Shown here piece after piece: positions 23,547 through 34,753 of a stretch of DNA of 64,000 bases (position 1 is the stretch's first letter; each line of letters begins with the position of its first letter). Position numbers and translations under genes: made by a program. Source of the stretch: Aspergillus flavus. Lineage: Eukaryota > Ascomycota > Eurotiomycetes > Eurotiales > Aspergillaceae. The notes under the pieces are model-generated. The model was given only the letters and a program-made list of their open reading frames with translations. It searched no databases and was not told the origin of the DNA. The stretch lies in the NCBI RefSeq assembly GCF_009017415.1, contig NC_092410.1, positions 3,224,001 to 3,288,000 of the forward strand. Direction: 5' to 3'.

Positions 23547-24472
23547 ATGTTGGATACCTTCGAACCAGTTGTAAGATTTCTCGCACAGTACCAAGGTGGC
23601 GACTATGTGAAAGGATGGGCCGAACTGTGGGATAAGGGCGACTTGATTGACTGGGATAAAGGGTTTCCTAACCCAGCCTTAGAAGATACCCTTATCCAGC
23701 GCCGCTCGATCATCGGTGATCCTGTGGTCAAGGATGCTGGGGGAAGCCAGTATAGACGGAAGGCACTGGTTCCTGGATGCGGCCGAGGGGTTGATGTCCT
23801 TCTTCTGGCCAGCTTTGGCTATGACGCCTATGGCCTGGAGTATAGTCATTCTGCTGTCGAAACCTGCAAGAAGGAAGAATCCGAAAGAGGCGGTAGATAT
23901 CCTATCAGAAATCTAGAATTCGGAAGAGGCAGCGTCACTTTTGTGCAGGGTGACTTCTTTGATGATGCTTGGTTGGACGCCCTGGGTTTACTGCCAAATG
24001 CCTTCGATCTGGTGTATGATCACTCGGTAAGTAGACCCGTGCGGCTATCAATTTGCACAATGTATTGTTGGAGGATGATTAGGGAATCAAGTTGTACTCA
24101 CTCTGCGTTTGGCAGTTTTTCTGTGCCCTGGATCCATCGCTCCGCTCCAGATGGGCACTGCGACAAACTCAGCTTCTTGTCCCCAATGGCCATCTAGTCT
24201 GCCTCGAATATCCGAGGCACAGGAATACCTCGGAAATGGGGCCACCGTGGACTGCATCATCCGAGGATTACTGGAAGCACCTCACGCAGCCAGGAGAGGA
24301 AGTATTCAATTCCAAGAACAACCCGATTGATAGCGGGCTTGTACGAGTAGCACATTGGCAGCCGGACCGCACACATGAGAACGGAAAGGATGCCAGTGGT
24401 AATATTCAGGATCGCGTTGCCATCTGGTGTCGGAGCGACAAGGCTAGGAAAAGGGTTTGCAAAGACTGCTGA
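23547..24472 (+). CDS. TPMT-family S-adenosylmethionine methyltransferase
   Basis: Two exons, 23547-24026 and 24116-24472, give 278 aa. The start of the domain reads YVKGWAELWDKGDLIDWDKG, a typical opening of the thiopurine/thiol methyltransferase family. The SAM-binding loop is ALVPGCGRGVDVLLLASFGY, with the acidic end of strand 2 in YGLEYS, and motif-like FVQGDFF and FDLVYDHSFFCAL follow; the intron falls exactly between DHS and FFCAL. The enzyme probably methylates a thiol, halide or other small xenobiotic in the cytosol. Fungal members are often accessory detoxification enzymes and sometimes lie near secondary-metabolite genes; no such cluster is seen directly next to it. The C-terminus contains RVAIWCRS, ending in a short basic tail. 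Confidence 0.82.
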
Positions 24473-24600
24473 GCCTAAGCTGCGGTGCTGCCAAAATTCC
24501 AAGAAAGTATTGAAAATGTTATTTATATATTAAGATATGTATATACCAGATATCATCTCACTACTTTTTGTATGTCCCGAAATTGTAAATGACTGCGCAC

Positions 24601-26132
24601 TCACAGTAGGCTCCTCAGAACAGAGGTCTGCTCCAAGACAGCCCGCCGACTGGTGCCGCCGACAGCATCCTTCAGCTCCACTGCACGCTCATAATCCAGA
24701 CAGGTTTGCACATCTTCATCAAAGCGGGCATCAACTGTCTTCAGTTGCTCGAGGGACAGTGTATCCATGGGGACGCTGGTCTTCTCTGCCAGGGCGACAA
24801 CACGGCCAGAGATGTGGTGACCCTCACGGAAGGGGACGCCCTTGCGGACTAGGTAGTCAGCAATTTCGGTAGCGAGCATTTCCGGGGCCAATGCAGCCGT
24901 CATCTTCTCGGGAATAACGGTAAGAGTCGAGAGCACTCCAGTTGCGATCTGGATGCTGTCGCTAACGGTTTTGATGTGATCGAGGAGGGGTTCAATGCTC
25001 TCCTGCAAATCCTTGTTGTAGGTAGTGGGAAGACCCTTGATCGTCATCATCAGACCGGCCATTTGGCCAAAGGCTCGACCGGCCTTTCCGCGCAGAAGCT
25101 CCAGGCTGTCTGTTTTCTGTCAGAGATGACTTCGTTTGTTGAGACATGAGGAACAAAGGGCATTGAACTCACCTGCGTTCTTCTTCTGAGGCATCAACGA
25201 TGAACCAGTGGAGTAAGCATCAGACAAGCGAACAAAGCCGAATTCCAAGCTGCTGTAGATGATCAGATCCTCGGCCCAGCGAGAGATCTTGAGCATGAAT
25301 GAGCTACCCCACTGCATGGTCTCCATGGCGAAGTCACGATCGGCGACAGTGTTCATCGAGTTGTACAGCAGACCCTCGAAACCCAGCTCCTTGGCCATTG
25401 ACTCGCGGTCAATGTTGAAAGGGTTGCCCGCAAGAGCACCGGTACCAAGGGGACTACGGTTGACACGCTTGGTGACTTCACGCAGGCGCTGCAGCTCGCT
25501 GGCAAAAGCCGTAGCGTGCGACAAAATCCAGTGGCTCCACCGGACTGGCTGAGCCTTTTGCAAATGGGTATAACCTGGCATGAGGTAGTCGAGCTCGGCC
25601 TCTGCACGAGAGATCGAGACCTTAATGAGGTCGCACAGGATACTGTCCAGCCTGCGCAGCTCATCCCGCAACCACAACCGCATGTCAGTCGCAACTTGTT
25701 CGTTGCGGGACCGACCGGTGTGCAGCTTGCCTCCAATCTCCTTGCCAATGATTTCTGATAGTCGACGCTCATTTGCGGTGTGAATATCTTCGTCGTTCTC
25801 CTTGACGGCGAATGTATTGGTGCTCCATTCTTCGGCAATCTGCTTGAAGCCACGCTCAATCTCGGAGAACTCTTGCTGCGTGAGGATACCAGTCTTCACG
25901 TTAGCTCGAGCAAAAGCAATTGAGCCGGCAATGTCTTGTTTCCAGAAGATGCGGTCATAGGGCAGAGACTGGTTGTATTGAACCATGAGGGGGTCGAGGC
26001 CCTCTGAATAACACTAGGCATCAGTATCTCAAACCAAGGTACAGTGGGTAGATTTAATAGAGGACGGGTGTACTCACGGGTGAATCGACCTCCCCAGAGC
26101 ATATTCTCAGCGACAGCCTTAGGACCGCTCAT
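24601..26132 (-). CDS. arg4: Argininosuccinate lyase
   Basis: Three exons on the minus strand, 26132-26078, 26003-25173 and 25109-24601, give 464 aa, matching yeast Arg4 (463 aa). Opening MLWGGRFT is the family start. [17 protein letters not shown] and the fumarase/aspartase superfamily signature [12 protein letters not shown] (spanning the second splice junction) carry active-site residues, including the mobile-loop serine; [10 protein letters not shown] is another conserved block. The enzyme splits argininosuccinate to arginine and fumarate in the last step of arginine synthesis, as a cytosolic homotetramer. Splicing c|AG joins RFTQ to [10 protein letters not shown]. The gene is convergent with the methyltransferase at a distance of only about 130 bp. 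Confidence 0.95.
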
Positions 26133-26753
26133 TTTGTATCTTGGGTAGAAGTTTGGGAAATTTGAAAGAAGAAGAGTTGCAATTGATGGAAACGGGACTT
26201 TATCTCGGGAGTTCCTTTAGACGATGATTCATCCAATGATTCACAGCGGGGTTGCGACATCGGGGACCTAGTCCCTATCCGGTAAGGTGTGTGTGTGGGC
26301 TTGGCCCAAAGAGGATGTTGTGAGTCGAGTCATACAATCTCTGCATAGCGAAGAACAAACTATTTTCATCACTTTTCTGAATTTATGTTCTTCCTGGTAT
26401 TTTTAAAGGTTTGAGTATTTCTACTAATATTGTGCTACATTTTGTATTTTAGGAAATATGGGTTCTCGGCATATTTAACGCGATAGATATAATCTCACGG
26501 TGGGCCTGGTTGACAATGTCGCTATATATATATTCTGGTGTATGTCGCGGCCCGGTCACTGAAGACTCCTAGCATATCTACCCTACTCCAGCAAAACACC
26601 ACTTTTATGATGCACTTAGCATCACGAAATAGCATATAATCTATGAGACATTATCTGTATGATAAGCGTAGTTCTCACTAGTACGGTCAGCATTCTACAA
26701 TCAACCAAATCGACATACCCCAAGCAGTAAAACGCTCTGCACCGACGCACAAT
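26133..26753. other. Intergenic region
   Basis: Upstream region of arg4 and 3' flank of the GNAT gene, both on the minus strand. It contains a TGTGTGTGTG-like short run near 26288. I see no gene. Confidence 0.5.
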
Positions 26754-27953
26754 CTACATATCGTATTCCACTACAGTCCACGTACATGTCCATCCAATAT
26801 CACCACCCAGCTTTTCCATCACCCGACGACTAGCGATATTGCTTTCTGACACATTGGCGTGGACCCAAGCCTCGCCCTCCTCTCCGCAGTGCCGCCAGAT
26901 GCCACCCTCGGCCATCCCTCGTCGCATAGCCTCCTTGGAGACATGCAAAGCCAGTTCTTGACCTCGGTACTCTGGTTCAACATGCAGGGTTGCCAAGCTG
27001 CCATCAATACCCAGGAAGGCCCACGCGATGGGCATTTCTCCGAGTGGGGCCCGGTTACTTGAGTTTTCAGCTGCATCTGAGCTGTCAGACAAATGTGGCT
27101 GGAGCTGAGTCTCGCGATCGGAGTAAATAGTCACTCCCGGGAGCTTGGTTAAGGTTCCACGTGAGCGTGGAACATTGGTGCGAAACCGTATCAGGTCGTA
27201 TTGGTGTGGTTGAACCCCGATTCGGCCTTCTTTGTCGGTGAAGCGAAAGCCATCTGGAAGTGGGGCTAGAGCTCTGCCAGGGCTGTCAGAGCTGTCAGAG
27301 CTATCTATGACAAAATCTTGGCCCCTAAATAGGTACTTGACGTATGTATCGAAGCGGTGAACCCGAAGGCCTGGAACAGGGTCCGAATGAGTATAATCCC
27401 CCGAGGCTCTTAGTAAGAAAAATAGCCCCGTATGTAGATTGCCAATTAGGAAAGCCCGAGGGGGCGGCGCAGGGATCAACCCCGAGTGTTCGGATGCAGG
27501 ATCCCGTCCCAGATTGTTGGGAAGAAGTGAAGATCCGGTAGATTGGATAGATGACAGGTAATCCGGTAGCAGGTATGTCTTGACATGGGATAGTAGAGCC
27601 AATAGTTGCGCACGAGCCAGCTCCAGCGACTCGCGGGAAGCTCGCAGAATCGAGACAAAGTCGCTTTCAAGGAGAGGAGACGTCGCCTGGGCTTCGAGGC
27701 TTGAGTAGATCACGACCTGTGTTTCGCGACCCGCGAAGAGATCCACATATGCAGCCAGCCACGGAGAGGTTGGCGCATCTGCCCCTGAGAACGTAGTCAG
27801 AATTTTAGCAGTAGAAGATGGATACGCTAGACCGTGCTGGAGGCGCCGTAGCAACGGGATCGAATAAGGTAACTGGGCCTTCAGCAAAGGAATTAGTGCG
27901 TGCGGATCATAGTTAACGATACGAGACGCCGAGGAAAGCCTTGGGGGATCCAT
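26754..27953 (-). CDS. GNAT-fold N-acetyltransferase-like protein
   Basis: Single-exon gene of 399 aa. The C-terminal part (about 300-399) has GNAT features: PIAWAFLGIDGSLATLHVEPEYRGQELALHVSKEA, where the LHVEPEYRGQELA segment occupies the V/I-x-P-x-x-R-G-x-G/A acetyl-CoA loop (here Q-E-L-A replaces the usual G-x-G/A), and ANVSESNIASRRVMEKLGG is the family N-x-x-S-x-x-x-x-x-KLGF motif. The first 200 residues are the divergent N-terminal domain seen in FR47-like proteins. The substrate cannot be deduced; glycine N-acyltransferase-like or secondary-metabolite acyl acceptors are possible. It lies tandem with arg4 but nothing suggests joint function. Confidence 0.75.
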   Translation of the reverse strand: MDPPRLSSASRIVNYDPHALIPLLKAQLPYSIPLLRRLQHGLAYPSSTAKILTTFSGADAPTSPWLAAYVDLFAGRETQVVIYSSLEAQATSPLLESDFVSILRASRESLELARAQLLALLSHVKTYLLPDYLSSIQSTGSSLLPNNLGRDPASEHSGLIPAPPPRAFLIGNLHTGLFFLLRASGDYTHSDPVPGLRVHRFDTYVKYLFRGQDFVIDSSDSSDSPGRALAPLPDGFRFTDKEGRIGVQPHQYDLIRFRTNVPRSRGTLTKLPGVTIYSDRETQLQPHLSDSSDAAENSSNRAPLGEMPIAWAFLGIDGSLATLHVEPEYRGQELALHVSKEAMRRGMAEGGIWRHCGEEGEAWVHANVSESNIASRRVMEKLGGDIGWTCTWTVVEYDM

Positions 27954-28899
27954 CAGGGGCAGGATATGACAGCGGAGATATTATTAGCTTCAGGGAATTG
28001 TATTTCCGGGCCAAGCGACAGGCCCCATGCTTCAAGCCGTCAAAGCTCATTGCCGGAGTGCCCGGTTGATCCTTATAAACTGCATTGTAAGCGATTGCGC
28101 GAAGGACTGAGTCAATCAATTCACTGACTCAACGTTAGTGATGTTACTTTAAATGGTATAGTCAGGAAGGGAGTATTTGTCATGGCAGCCGAGATCATCA
28201 ACTTGACAGCACCACCATGCTGAAAGCGGGAAGGCGTGGCTCCGGAGCTCCCGTCATGTCGGAGAGACCGAGTTGTGGCGGTGCGCAACTACGTACCTAC
28301 ACTAAGTATTTCGTTGTCTTCTCTGTAACCCCAGCTTAGTCTCGCGTTATGTTCCCTTCTTTCAATTGGACGCTAACCGAGAAATTATGGACACCCGTTG
28401 ACACGTCAAATGTCAACTATAATAGATTGATTAATCTCAGGATTTACCAATATAAGGGCATTGTTGGGAAGATTTCAAATGCGCTAATGCACGTGTTTTT
28501 GGCCATGTGTCCCAACCGAGGTATCATGCTGAGAACAATCTAGAAAAACATCCATACAGGCGGGCGCATATGATAGATCTTTTTTTTTTTTTTTTTTTTT
28601 TTTTTTTGGGAAAATACTATTCCAACCTACCAGTATCATTACCCTGGTCATCCTCACCAACGGAGTACAGAAGATCCCGAGGTTCCAGGATCCGAAGCGG
28701 CGCTAAAATGCATTCAATATAAATTAATTTCATACGCTAAAAATAAGCCTGATTTTAGACTGGTAATCAACACTAAAAAAAGAAAGAAAAAATTAAAATA
28801 AAAATGAAATTGGGGAAAGGTGATGATATGACAAAAGAAAATAAATGAAGGAGTGACAAATATCATCAGGTTCATAGCTCGTTGCTTCATTAGACCAGT
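27954..28899. other. Intergenic region with poly(T) tract
   Basis: Upstream region of the GNAT gene and 3' flank of the next minus-strand gene. A T28 run lies at 28580-28607 and the right part (28730-28850) is A-rich. No coding features. Confidence 0.5.
28580..28607. repeat. T28 homopolymer
   Basis: Uninterrupted run of 28 T. On the minus strand it is a run of A, about 290 bp after the stop codon of the 28.9 kb gene, so it could also be a remnant of a retroposed tail. Length may be affected by sequencing error. Confidence 0.9.
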
Positions 28900-29736
28900 T
28901 CACCATGGACTTCGCGATCCTACCATCCAATCTTCCATTGCTAGCCACTCACTCCACCGTGATTCGGCGATACGTAGTTCCTCCTCAGTAGCATCGCGAA
29001 GGGGCCTCAAAAATGGCGTCTGCTCATCGGGAAGCATGTCATATGCTGCCTTGGTGGATGTCCACCCTCCACTCTTGGCAGTAAACAAGTAATTGATCCG
29101 CTCCTGTTTGCAAACACACCCGACTCCAGCTTGCCAATCATCGCCAAAAAATGCCTGCAGGACTGATGGAGTATCATATCCAGTCACAATGAGACGTCGG
29201 ATGAATGGCCTCAACGAAGGAGCATTGTAGGTTCCTTCCACTCCGGAGTCCATGTTATGGGGGGCTGGAAATCCGATGACTGGCACGGTAGATCGTTGAT
29301 ATGGAAGCCGAATGTTGACAAAAGCGGCCAATGATTGCACCTGAGGCGAGTGTTGTCCTTGATTGAGAAAATGTTGCATGCAGGCCCAATACCGGGGGTA
29401 CCATTCATTGAGATCCACTTGAGAGAATTCCGCATCCACCGGAGGTTCTTCCGTGGGGGTGAGCATCCCCCGATTTGGGCTCATATCGTATTCACAAGGA
29501 CTTTCGGAGACACAGACAGCAGGTGCTTGTCCATGTCCATTGAATTCGGAGTCTAGACCGATCGATTCTGCCAGGGAACCGGATCTTAGAGAAAGCCCAT
29601 CATGAGAGTTGCGCAAGTCATTGGGGTCTTTCTTACTAGGGGAATGATAAGCGATAGATGCCAGGGGAGAGGACTCGTGTATTTCCATACATGGAGAACT
29701 TTCCCAGCAATCTCTTCCAGAACCCTGAACGTCCAT
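28900..29736 (-). CDS. Fungal protein of unknown function
   Basis: Single-exon ORF of 278 aa. Residues 1-100 are low-complexity and Ser/Pro-rich. The rest looks folded, with Trp- and aromatic-rich blocks such as [43 protein letters not shown] and a C-terminal [14 protein letters not shown] have the impression of a lineage-specific family in Eurotiomycetes but cannot name a domain. No signal peptide or membrane span. The coding quality (ordered aromatic motifs, no stop for 837 bases, plausible ATG) supports a real gene; an upstream exon cannot be excluded. Confidence 0.6.
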   Translation of the reverse strand: MDVQGSGRDCWESSPCMEIHESSPLASIAYHSPSKKDPNDLRNSHDGLSLRSGSLAESIGLDSEFNGHGQAPAVCVSESPCEYDMSPNRGMLTPTEEPPVDAEFSQVDLNEWYPRYWACMQHFLNQGQHSPQVQSLAAFVNIRLPYQRSTVPVIGFPAPHNMDSGVEGTYNAPSLRPFIRRLIVTGYDTPSVLQAFFGDDWQAGVGCVCKQERINYLFTAKSGGWTSTKAAYDMLPDEQTPFLRPLRDATEEELRIAESRWSEWLAMEDWMVGSRSPW

Positions 29737-31835
29737 TGTGATGGTTGGCTTGGAGCATGTACGGCAAGCTGCAGGAGGTTAAAGTATAAGACAGGCTTAT
29801 GACGGGAGAGGCCAAAGCGTAATGAAGAAACAAAAGTCAATGGAGGATTATATTCAACTGTAGTCTGGGGTATCTGGAGAAGAGAGTAAAGGAGAGAGGA
29901 AATGGTGGAATTTATGTTTCATCGTCCATGTCGGTCAAAGGGAGAAGCACGGGCTCCCCGAAAGACAAATTCGGTGAATATGGAAAGGATAGAGTAGAGA
30001 ACGACCCAAAATGGGTTCGTCTGTGGTATGAACATGGTCGTCATAAGCTTTAGCCCTGGCAGAGTGGAGCCCATATTGAGGATCTGAGGCTATCCCCCAT
30101 CGTGCTATTGGAAAAAATGGGTCAAGCCACACATAGCTCTAGCCACACATGACAAGCCACCTCAGCCCTAGTACGTGGCTGAGTCGGTCTGGACGTGGCT
30201 GTGCACCGCTAGCTTTGCTAGTTCTTAACCGATGCGGAACCCCCTACCTGGCCCTAAGACGCTAAGGCCTCACTAACATACCAACCCGGGTGGTTTAGTC
30301 TCGATAGTGCTACCCCATGTAGTAAGCGGACCAATGTGAACACTGCGGTAGGCGATTCGTTATCGCTAGACTAATTGATTATTGAGCGCTCTGAACCCGG
30401 CGACCTGGAAACCCCGATGACACTAAGGAAAAGATTTGGAAGAGTTTTTCAACTAGTGAGGGTTGATCCTTGTCGATTCATCAACAATGCTCAGCAGCCT
30501 CTGCTAGTCAGGCCCAAAACAATGGTTACTAGGGCGGTCGTTACGAATGACATTGACAGTTTGACAATGGGACTCCATCCATGCGAGGTACGGACCAACG
30601 CTCCTACCCAATGTGGGATCGAGCGAAACGGAGTTCCTTGAGTGACAGTGTCAATAGTGGATGCCACAACCTGGGAGCAGATGTGACAGCTCCTCCGTGG
30701 GCATCCTCTGTTGTGCTGCAGCGGTCAGGAGTTGCTTGCTGTTGTGTCACCAACACATACGTACATACATGCTATCTCCACCCACACACACACATGGTGA
30801 TCCTACATTGAGGTAACACAGGAGGTGATAGCGCGTGGGCACCACCCTGATTATCATATTTTGCTGAGGGACAGCATTTTGTACAACGTGGTGAGAGTGA
30901 ACATGACCTCACTGGACGCAAGGGAGAGATTCAGTGAGAAGCGAAATGGAGTATGTCGGGCTGTCGATCAGGCCGCTGTTCGATTCGTGTCGGGATGAGA
31001 CTAACCCGATTAGTATATCACTACTATTGGTGACCAAGTCAAGTGACTAACGAGAATGAGCTTAGCTGCTTGAAGGAGCCTGGAATTCCAGGAGGGAATC
31101 CCGATCTGGCTTAGTCCAATTCAGGGACCGAAGTCTGTGTACCTGACGGGTGGGTCGACCGAATGCGTCCGAGAGGTGTGAGTGGCCGGTCACAAGCGAC
31201 CCCGTTCCCTGGGTTTGCACGACCACACGCTTTGTAGAGATACGAGGTCGGCTAAGGCCGCTAATAAGCACTACTGAGTTGGTAATTGATTGCGAATGTT
31301 TAGTATCATTCCCGACCATGATTGGTTCCCAACCCTTGCAAGTGGATCGCTTCCCCCATTTTTCATTAGCCATCTCGTGAACAGCCTACTGCACACTTCA
31401 TGATGAGATCATGACTTTAATTTTCTTGATCTAATTTCTGAAATTCAAATCATTTAGTTCATTTGACCCATCATCAGCACGCTAACTCAGGATTGAAGAT
31501 GGCGCTAATCAGGGAAAAAAAGAAATTTACCAATGGAAATCGGTAGTCTAGCCATGTCAATCGGTGGATTCGATGCCATGCACTCCAACAATCCCCACCC
31601 TTGTCAGTGCGTGGCTGACTGCCGCCACGATTGCAGTGCTCGTTATAAAGACTTCAAGGCTTCTCGCTCTGTTACCCATCACACTCGTCTCAAAGCTAAA
31701 TCGACTCTGAAGATCCTAGATCAAGATCGATATCAAAGATAAAAAGATCACCACCCGTCCCTCAACAGACCATTGATCGTACTACATCTACACAAACTTA
31801 CGGCCTCTCTCTTCCTTCCTAAACCTTCAACCAAG
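29737..31835. other. Gene-poor stretch of 2.1 kb
   Basis: No convincing ORF, RNA gene or transposon was found on either strand. The base composition is not strikingly AT-rich, so heavy repeat-induced point mutation is not obvious. A short CA-rich stretch (about 30782-30794) is present. The rightmost 150 bases look like the leader of the small gene at 31836. Confidence 0.5.
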
Positions 31836-32300
31836 ATGGGCTACAAGACCAACTATGAGCCTTACGTGAGTGCAACCTCCCCCCAGGACAATGATTCATG
31901 GGAAACAATATAACTAATGAGTCTCACCACAGAGGAGTCAAAGCCTGGATATGAGGCAAGAACTTTCGTCAGAGGAACTTCTCTATCCTTTGGGAGATCT
32001 TTATCCACATGTCGTGGCCCTTCAACTACAATCCGAGGACAACCCATGGTCCAAGAACTTCCCTGGCTATTCAGATGTCAGTTACTGGGCCGAAGTGTCT
32101 TCATCGCGGCCACCTTCGGAGACTTCTTCGAAGCACACAACATGCAGGTACAGCAGCGGTGAGTCTCCTCTCGTCCTCCAAATGTTACCTGTCACTTTTG
32201 CTAATCCTGATGAACTGCAGACTCCACAACCTCCAGATTTGTCACCCGCATCCGGCGACTTCTCAACCGAGATGAGTTGCGCCGACGCTCGAGAGCTTAA
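31836..32300 (+). CDS. Small three-exon gene, unknown function
   Basis: Predicted exons 31836-31865, 31933-32158 and 32221-32300 join in frame to a 111-aa protein. Both introns have standard ends (GTGAGT..CACAG and GTGAGT..TGCAG) and an upstream pyrimidine-rich leader precedes the ATG (CCAAGATGG). The peptide begins MGYKTNYEPY, has a folded-looking middle (ELSSEELLYPLGDLYPHVVA, then NPWSKNFPGYSDVSYWAEV), a Ser-rich link and a very basic end (RFVTRIRRLLNRDELRRRS). Nothing in it suggests a known domain. The model rests on splice signals and on the fact that each junction moves out of a stop-containing frame; a non-coding transcript is the alternative. Confidence 0.5.
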
Positions 32301-33236
32301 ACTTGTTTTCACCGAAAGATCTCTTACCTCTCATTCGCCACTTCTCTTCACTGCATCGATGATCGATTCGACTTTCCTTACTTTACTTGCATGAATATTT
32401 TCTTTCTTTCTTTCTTTCTTTTTTTTTTTTTTCCTCTTGAACCGCAGCAAGCGAATACCCTCCTGTCTAATGTTTCCTTTGTGATTTCGAAAGAATGCTG
32501 AGATCGCCGAAGATCTTGAACTCTAACTCACCGACTCTCTGTCTCTGTCTCTCTCTCTCCCCCCCGCCTCCTCTACCCCTCTCCATCTCCCTCACTCACA
32601 CCACCTCTCTTTCCCTCTTGTTGATTTCCCTCAGGGTTCATACTCGTCCCTCTCCTCGTCTGATATGTAATCTTGTCTTTTCTTTTCTTTTTCTTTCACA
32701 ATTCGGATTAGCAAGGCGTTCACGGGCAAGCATACGCAGGGCGAAACAAAGGGCATCAATAATTATTATCAATTCAACGACTTAACAAATGGGTCGCCAA
32801 TTCTGTGGTACCCGCAATTCATACATCATTCACTGTCTAGCTTCCCAGAGATAATGGAAAAGTAAGGCAAAGGATAGATCGAAGCCGTACAATGACTCGC
32901 ATCAATACAGTAATGTATAGCAGATATAATTAGATTCGAATCTTACCGGAACCCTGTCTATTTAGAATTCTGTTTGTATGGATGGCCTTGTCTTCCTGTC
33001 CAAGAGGTATATCAACACTGTACATACCAAAATACAGTCTAAATTGAACAACCATACAGTCTGAATCCCACAATGTGAAGCTACAATATTAGTACTAGTA
33101 CACTACAACAAAAGGTATGGAGCAAACCCCCCGCAGGCCAATAGTAGCAACCACAAACCCCTCCATTCACCAATCCAGCTATCAGATCCCACAACCTAAA
33201 CAATACAAATCACCCCGAACGACTACCCCACCTCTC
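32301..33236. other. Intergenic region with pyrimidine microsatellites
   Basis: A (TTTC)n/T run at 32399-32432 and a (TCTCTG/CT)n stretch at about 32537-32600 sit downstream of the small gene at 31836. The rest is AT-rich 3' flank of that gene and of the minus-strand gene at 33237. Confidence 0.6.
32399..32432. repeat. (TTTC)n and poly(T) microsatellite
   Basis: Consecutive TTTC units pass into a run of 12 or so T. Simple-sequence tract, probably variable in length. Confidence 0.8.
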
Positions 33237-33623
33237 CTATTTCGGGTCTCGATAAATCATGACGTGAGCTGTGGAGATCTCCAACTCCGCCAATATACGC
33301 TTAACCTCTTCGACCACCGGACGCCAGTCTCGTCGATGTTCTCTCTTCACCGATATCAGCACTGTTGGCCGGCTATTGTCAGGTGACTGCTTATCGCTGA
33401 TTCGGTAACAGCCTACGGCGAGAAATCCGGCTCTATCCACGCGCTTTGTGATTGTGTTTACAACGTCCTTGTTTTTGTGGTATAATTCGTCTGTCTCCTT
33501 GCAGAGGAATATATGGGGGCGCCATGCGTCATAGATAGTGGGGAAGTCGTAGTCCTGGCCCGGAGGTTCGGTTGAGGACGCGGGTGTTGAGGTGGGGTTT
33601 GGGTTGGTTGAGGGTTGCTCCAT
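33237..33623 (-). CDS. Small fungal protein of unknown function
   Basis: Single-exon ORF of 128 aa. A Pro/Thr/Ser-rich start (residues 1-22) is followed by a compact alpha/beta-looking region, with DELYHKNKDVVNTITKRVDR as a probable helix, PTVLISVKREHRRDWRPVVEEVKRILAEL (strand then helix) and AHVMIYRDP as a final strand. I do not recognise a named family. The predictable strand/helix pattern and the clean ATG make a real gene likely. It may be one member of a larger lineage-specific family. Confidence 0.6.
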   Translation of the reverse strand: MEQPSTNPNPTSTPASSTEPPGQDYDFPTIYDAWRPHIFLCKETDELYHKNKDVVNTITKRVDRAGFLAVGCYRISDKQSPDNSRPTVLISVKREHRRDWRPVVEEVKRILAELEISTAHVMIYRDPK

Positions 33624-34753
33624 TGCAACAACTAGCTAGATTCGTGGGTGGTGCTGGATTTCTAGGTGTTAGTTTTGTACATTCAGGACTAGGTAATGAG
33701 TCAAACAAGGGAGGAAATGATACTCTGAAAAAAAAAAAAAAGAAAAGAAAAAGGAATATACACCTGAGGACTTACCTGTAGTATGAGAGACTCAGTTATA
33801 GCAGTCTGTATTGCTTAGGCGTACGGCAGAGTATATCGAGATCTGGTATGCTTCATAGCGAGCCAACAACTTTGAGGGGACGAGTGCCTTTATAGATGGT
33901 CTCATAATGCTGCAATGTTTCTCTGTTGAGTGTTCTTATTCTTAAGCTATTCTTGAAAGAAAAAGAATCAAATAAATTTTTGACAGTGAATAAAGCAAGC
34001 TTTGTCTGCCTTCAGTGAATAAGAATAGTCTAAGTATGATCATGGTGCCAGTGTTTGTTTCAGGAAACATGGTTTACAGCTGTCTAAGAATAAGTCAGAG
34101 ATGAGGAAATCCATATTCGTACTTCGTAAAAGACGTGACACAACTTCAATTAACAGTAACAGGTCCCTTCCTACTTTATGAACTAGATGGCAACGGGACA
34201 CGGTTATCCACTCTTCAGGGTCTATAGAAGATGTCTTACAAAGACCGATAGTTAAAAGGGGAGCAATGCCAAGTAGCCCCTGAAGAAAGTAATAAGGTGA
34301 TACAGAAAGTCCCAGAGGTTAAATTAGACCAGCACAAACAATCAAATATGAGGTTATTATAACTCTCCATGTATTTACTTGGATAGTTCTATCTATGATA
34401 ATGGGAGGATTATATAATCTATATTTAGAGAGCACTAACCAAACAGGGACTAACGCAAAGTTTAATGGGGAAAGATTCGTTGGCCTCGAGATCCAGGTTT
34501 CTTATCCATGATTATGCTAACTGGTTTAAGCCATAAAGCCTCGGATGGATACAAAGATTGCCGCCTTATCACATCCAAGCCACCCCAGAAGGCACGCGAG
34601 CTCAATCTCCTGATATACAGGACATGGTCACTGTCACTGTACAGTGAAGCACCATCCCGACCAAGGGCGATCTACATCATCAAAAAAACGAACCCACCCG
34701 AATCCGACCGCATCCCCTAGAACCCGCTACTCCGGGAGCCTAAAACCAGAACC
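33624..34753. other. Intergenic region
   Basis: Divergent space between the small minus-strand gene and the metallophosphatase. An A13 run (about 33727-33741) is near the left edge. The stretch 34100-34450 is AT-rich and holds no ORF of note. Confidence 0.5.

Noticed and set aside
28580..28607. Poly(T) as a transcription terminator
   Set aside because: T runs terminate RNA polymerase III, but no Pol III gene (box A/B) precedes it; more likely a simple repeat.
30375..30811. Short plus-strand ORFs in the gene-poor stretch
   Set aside because: No start context, no intron logic and no family features.
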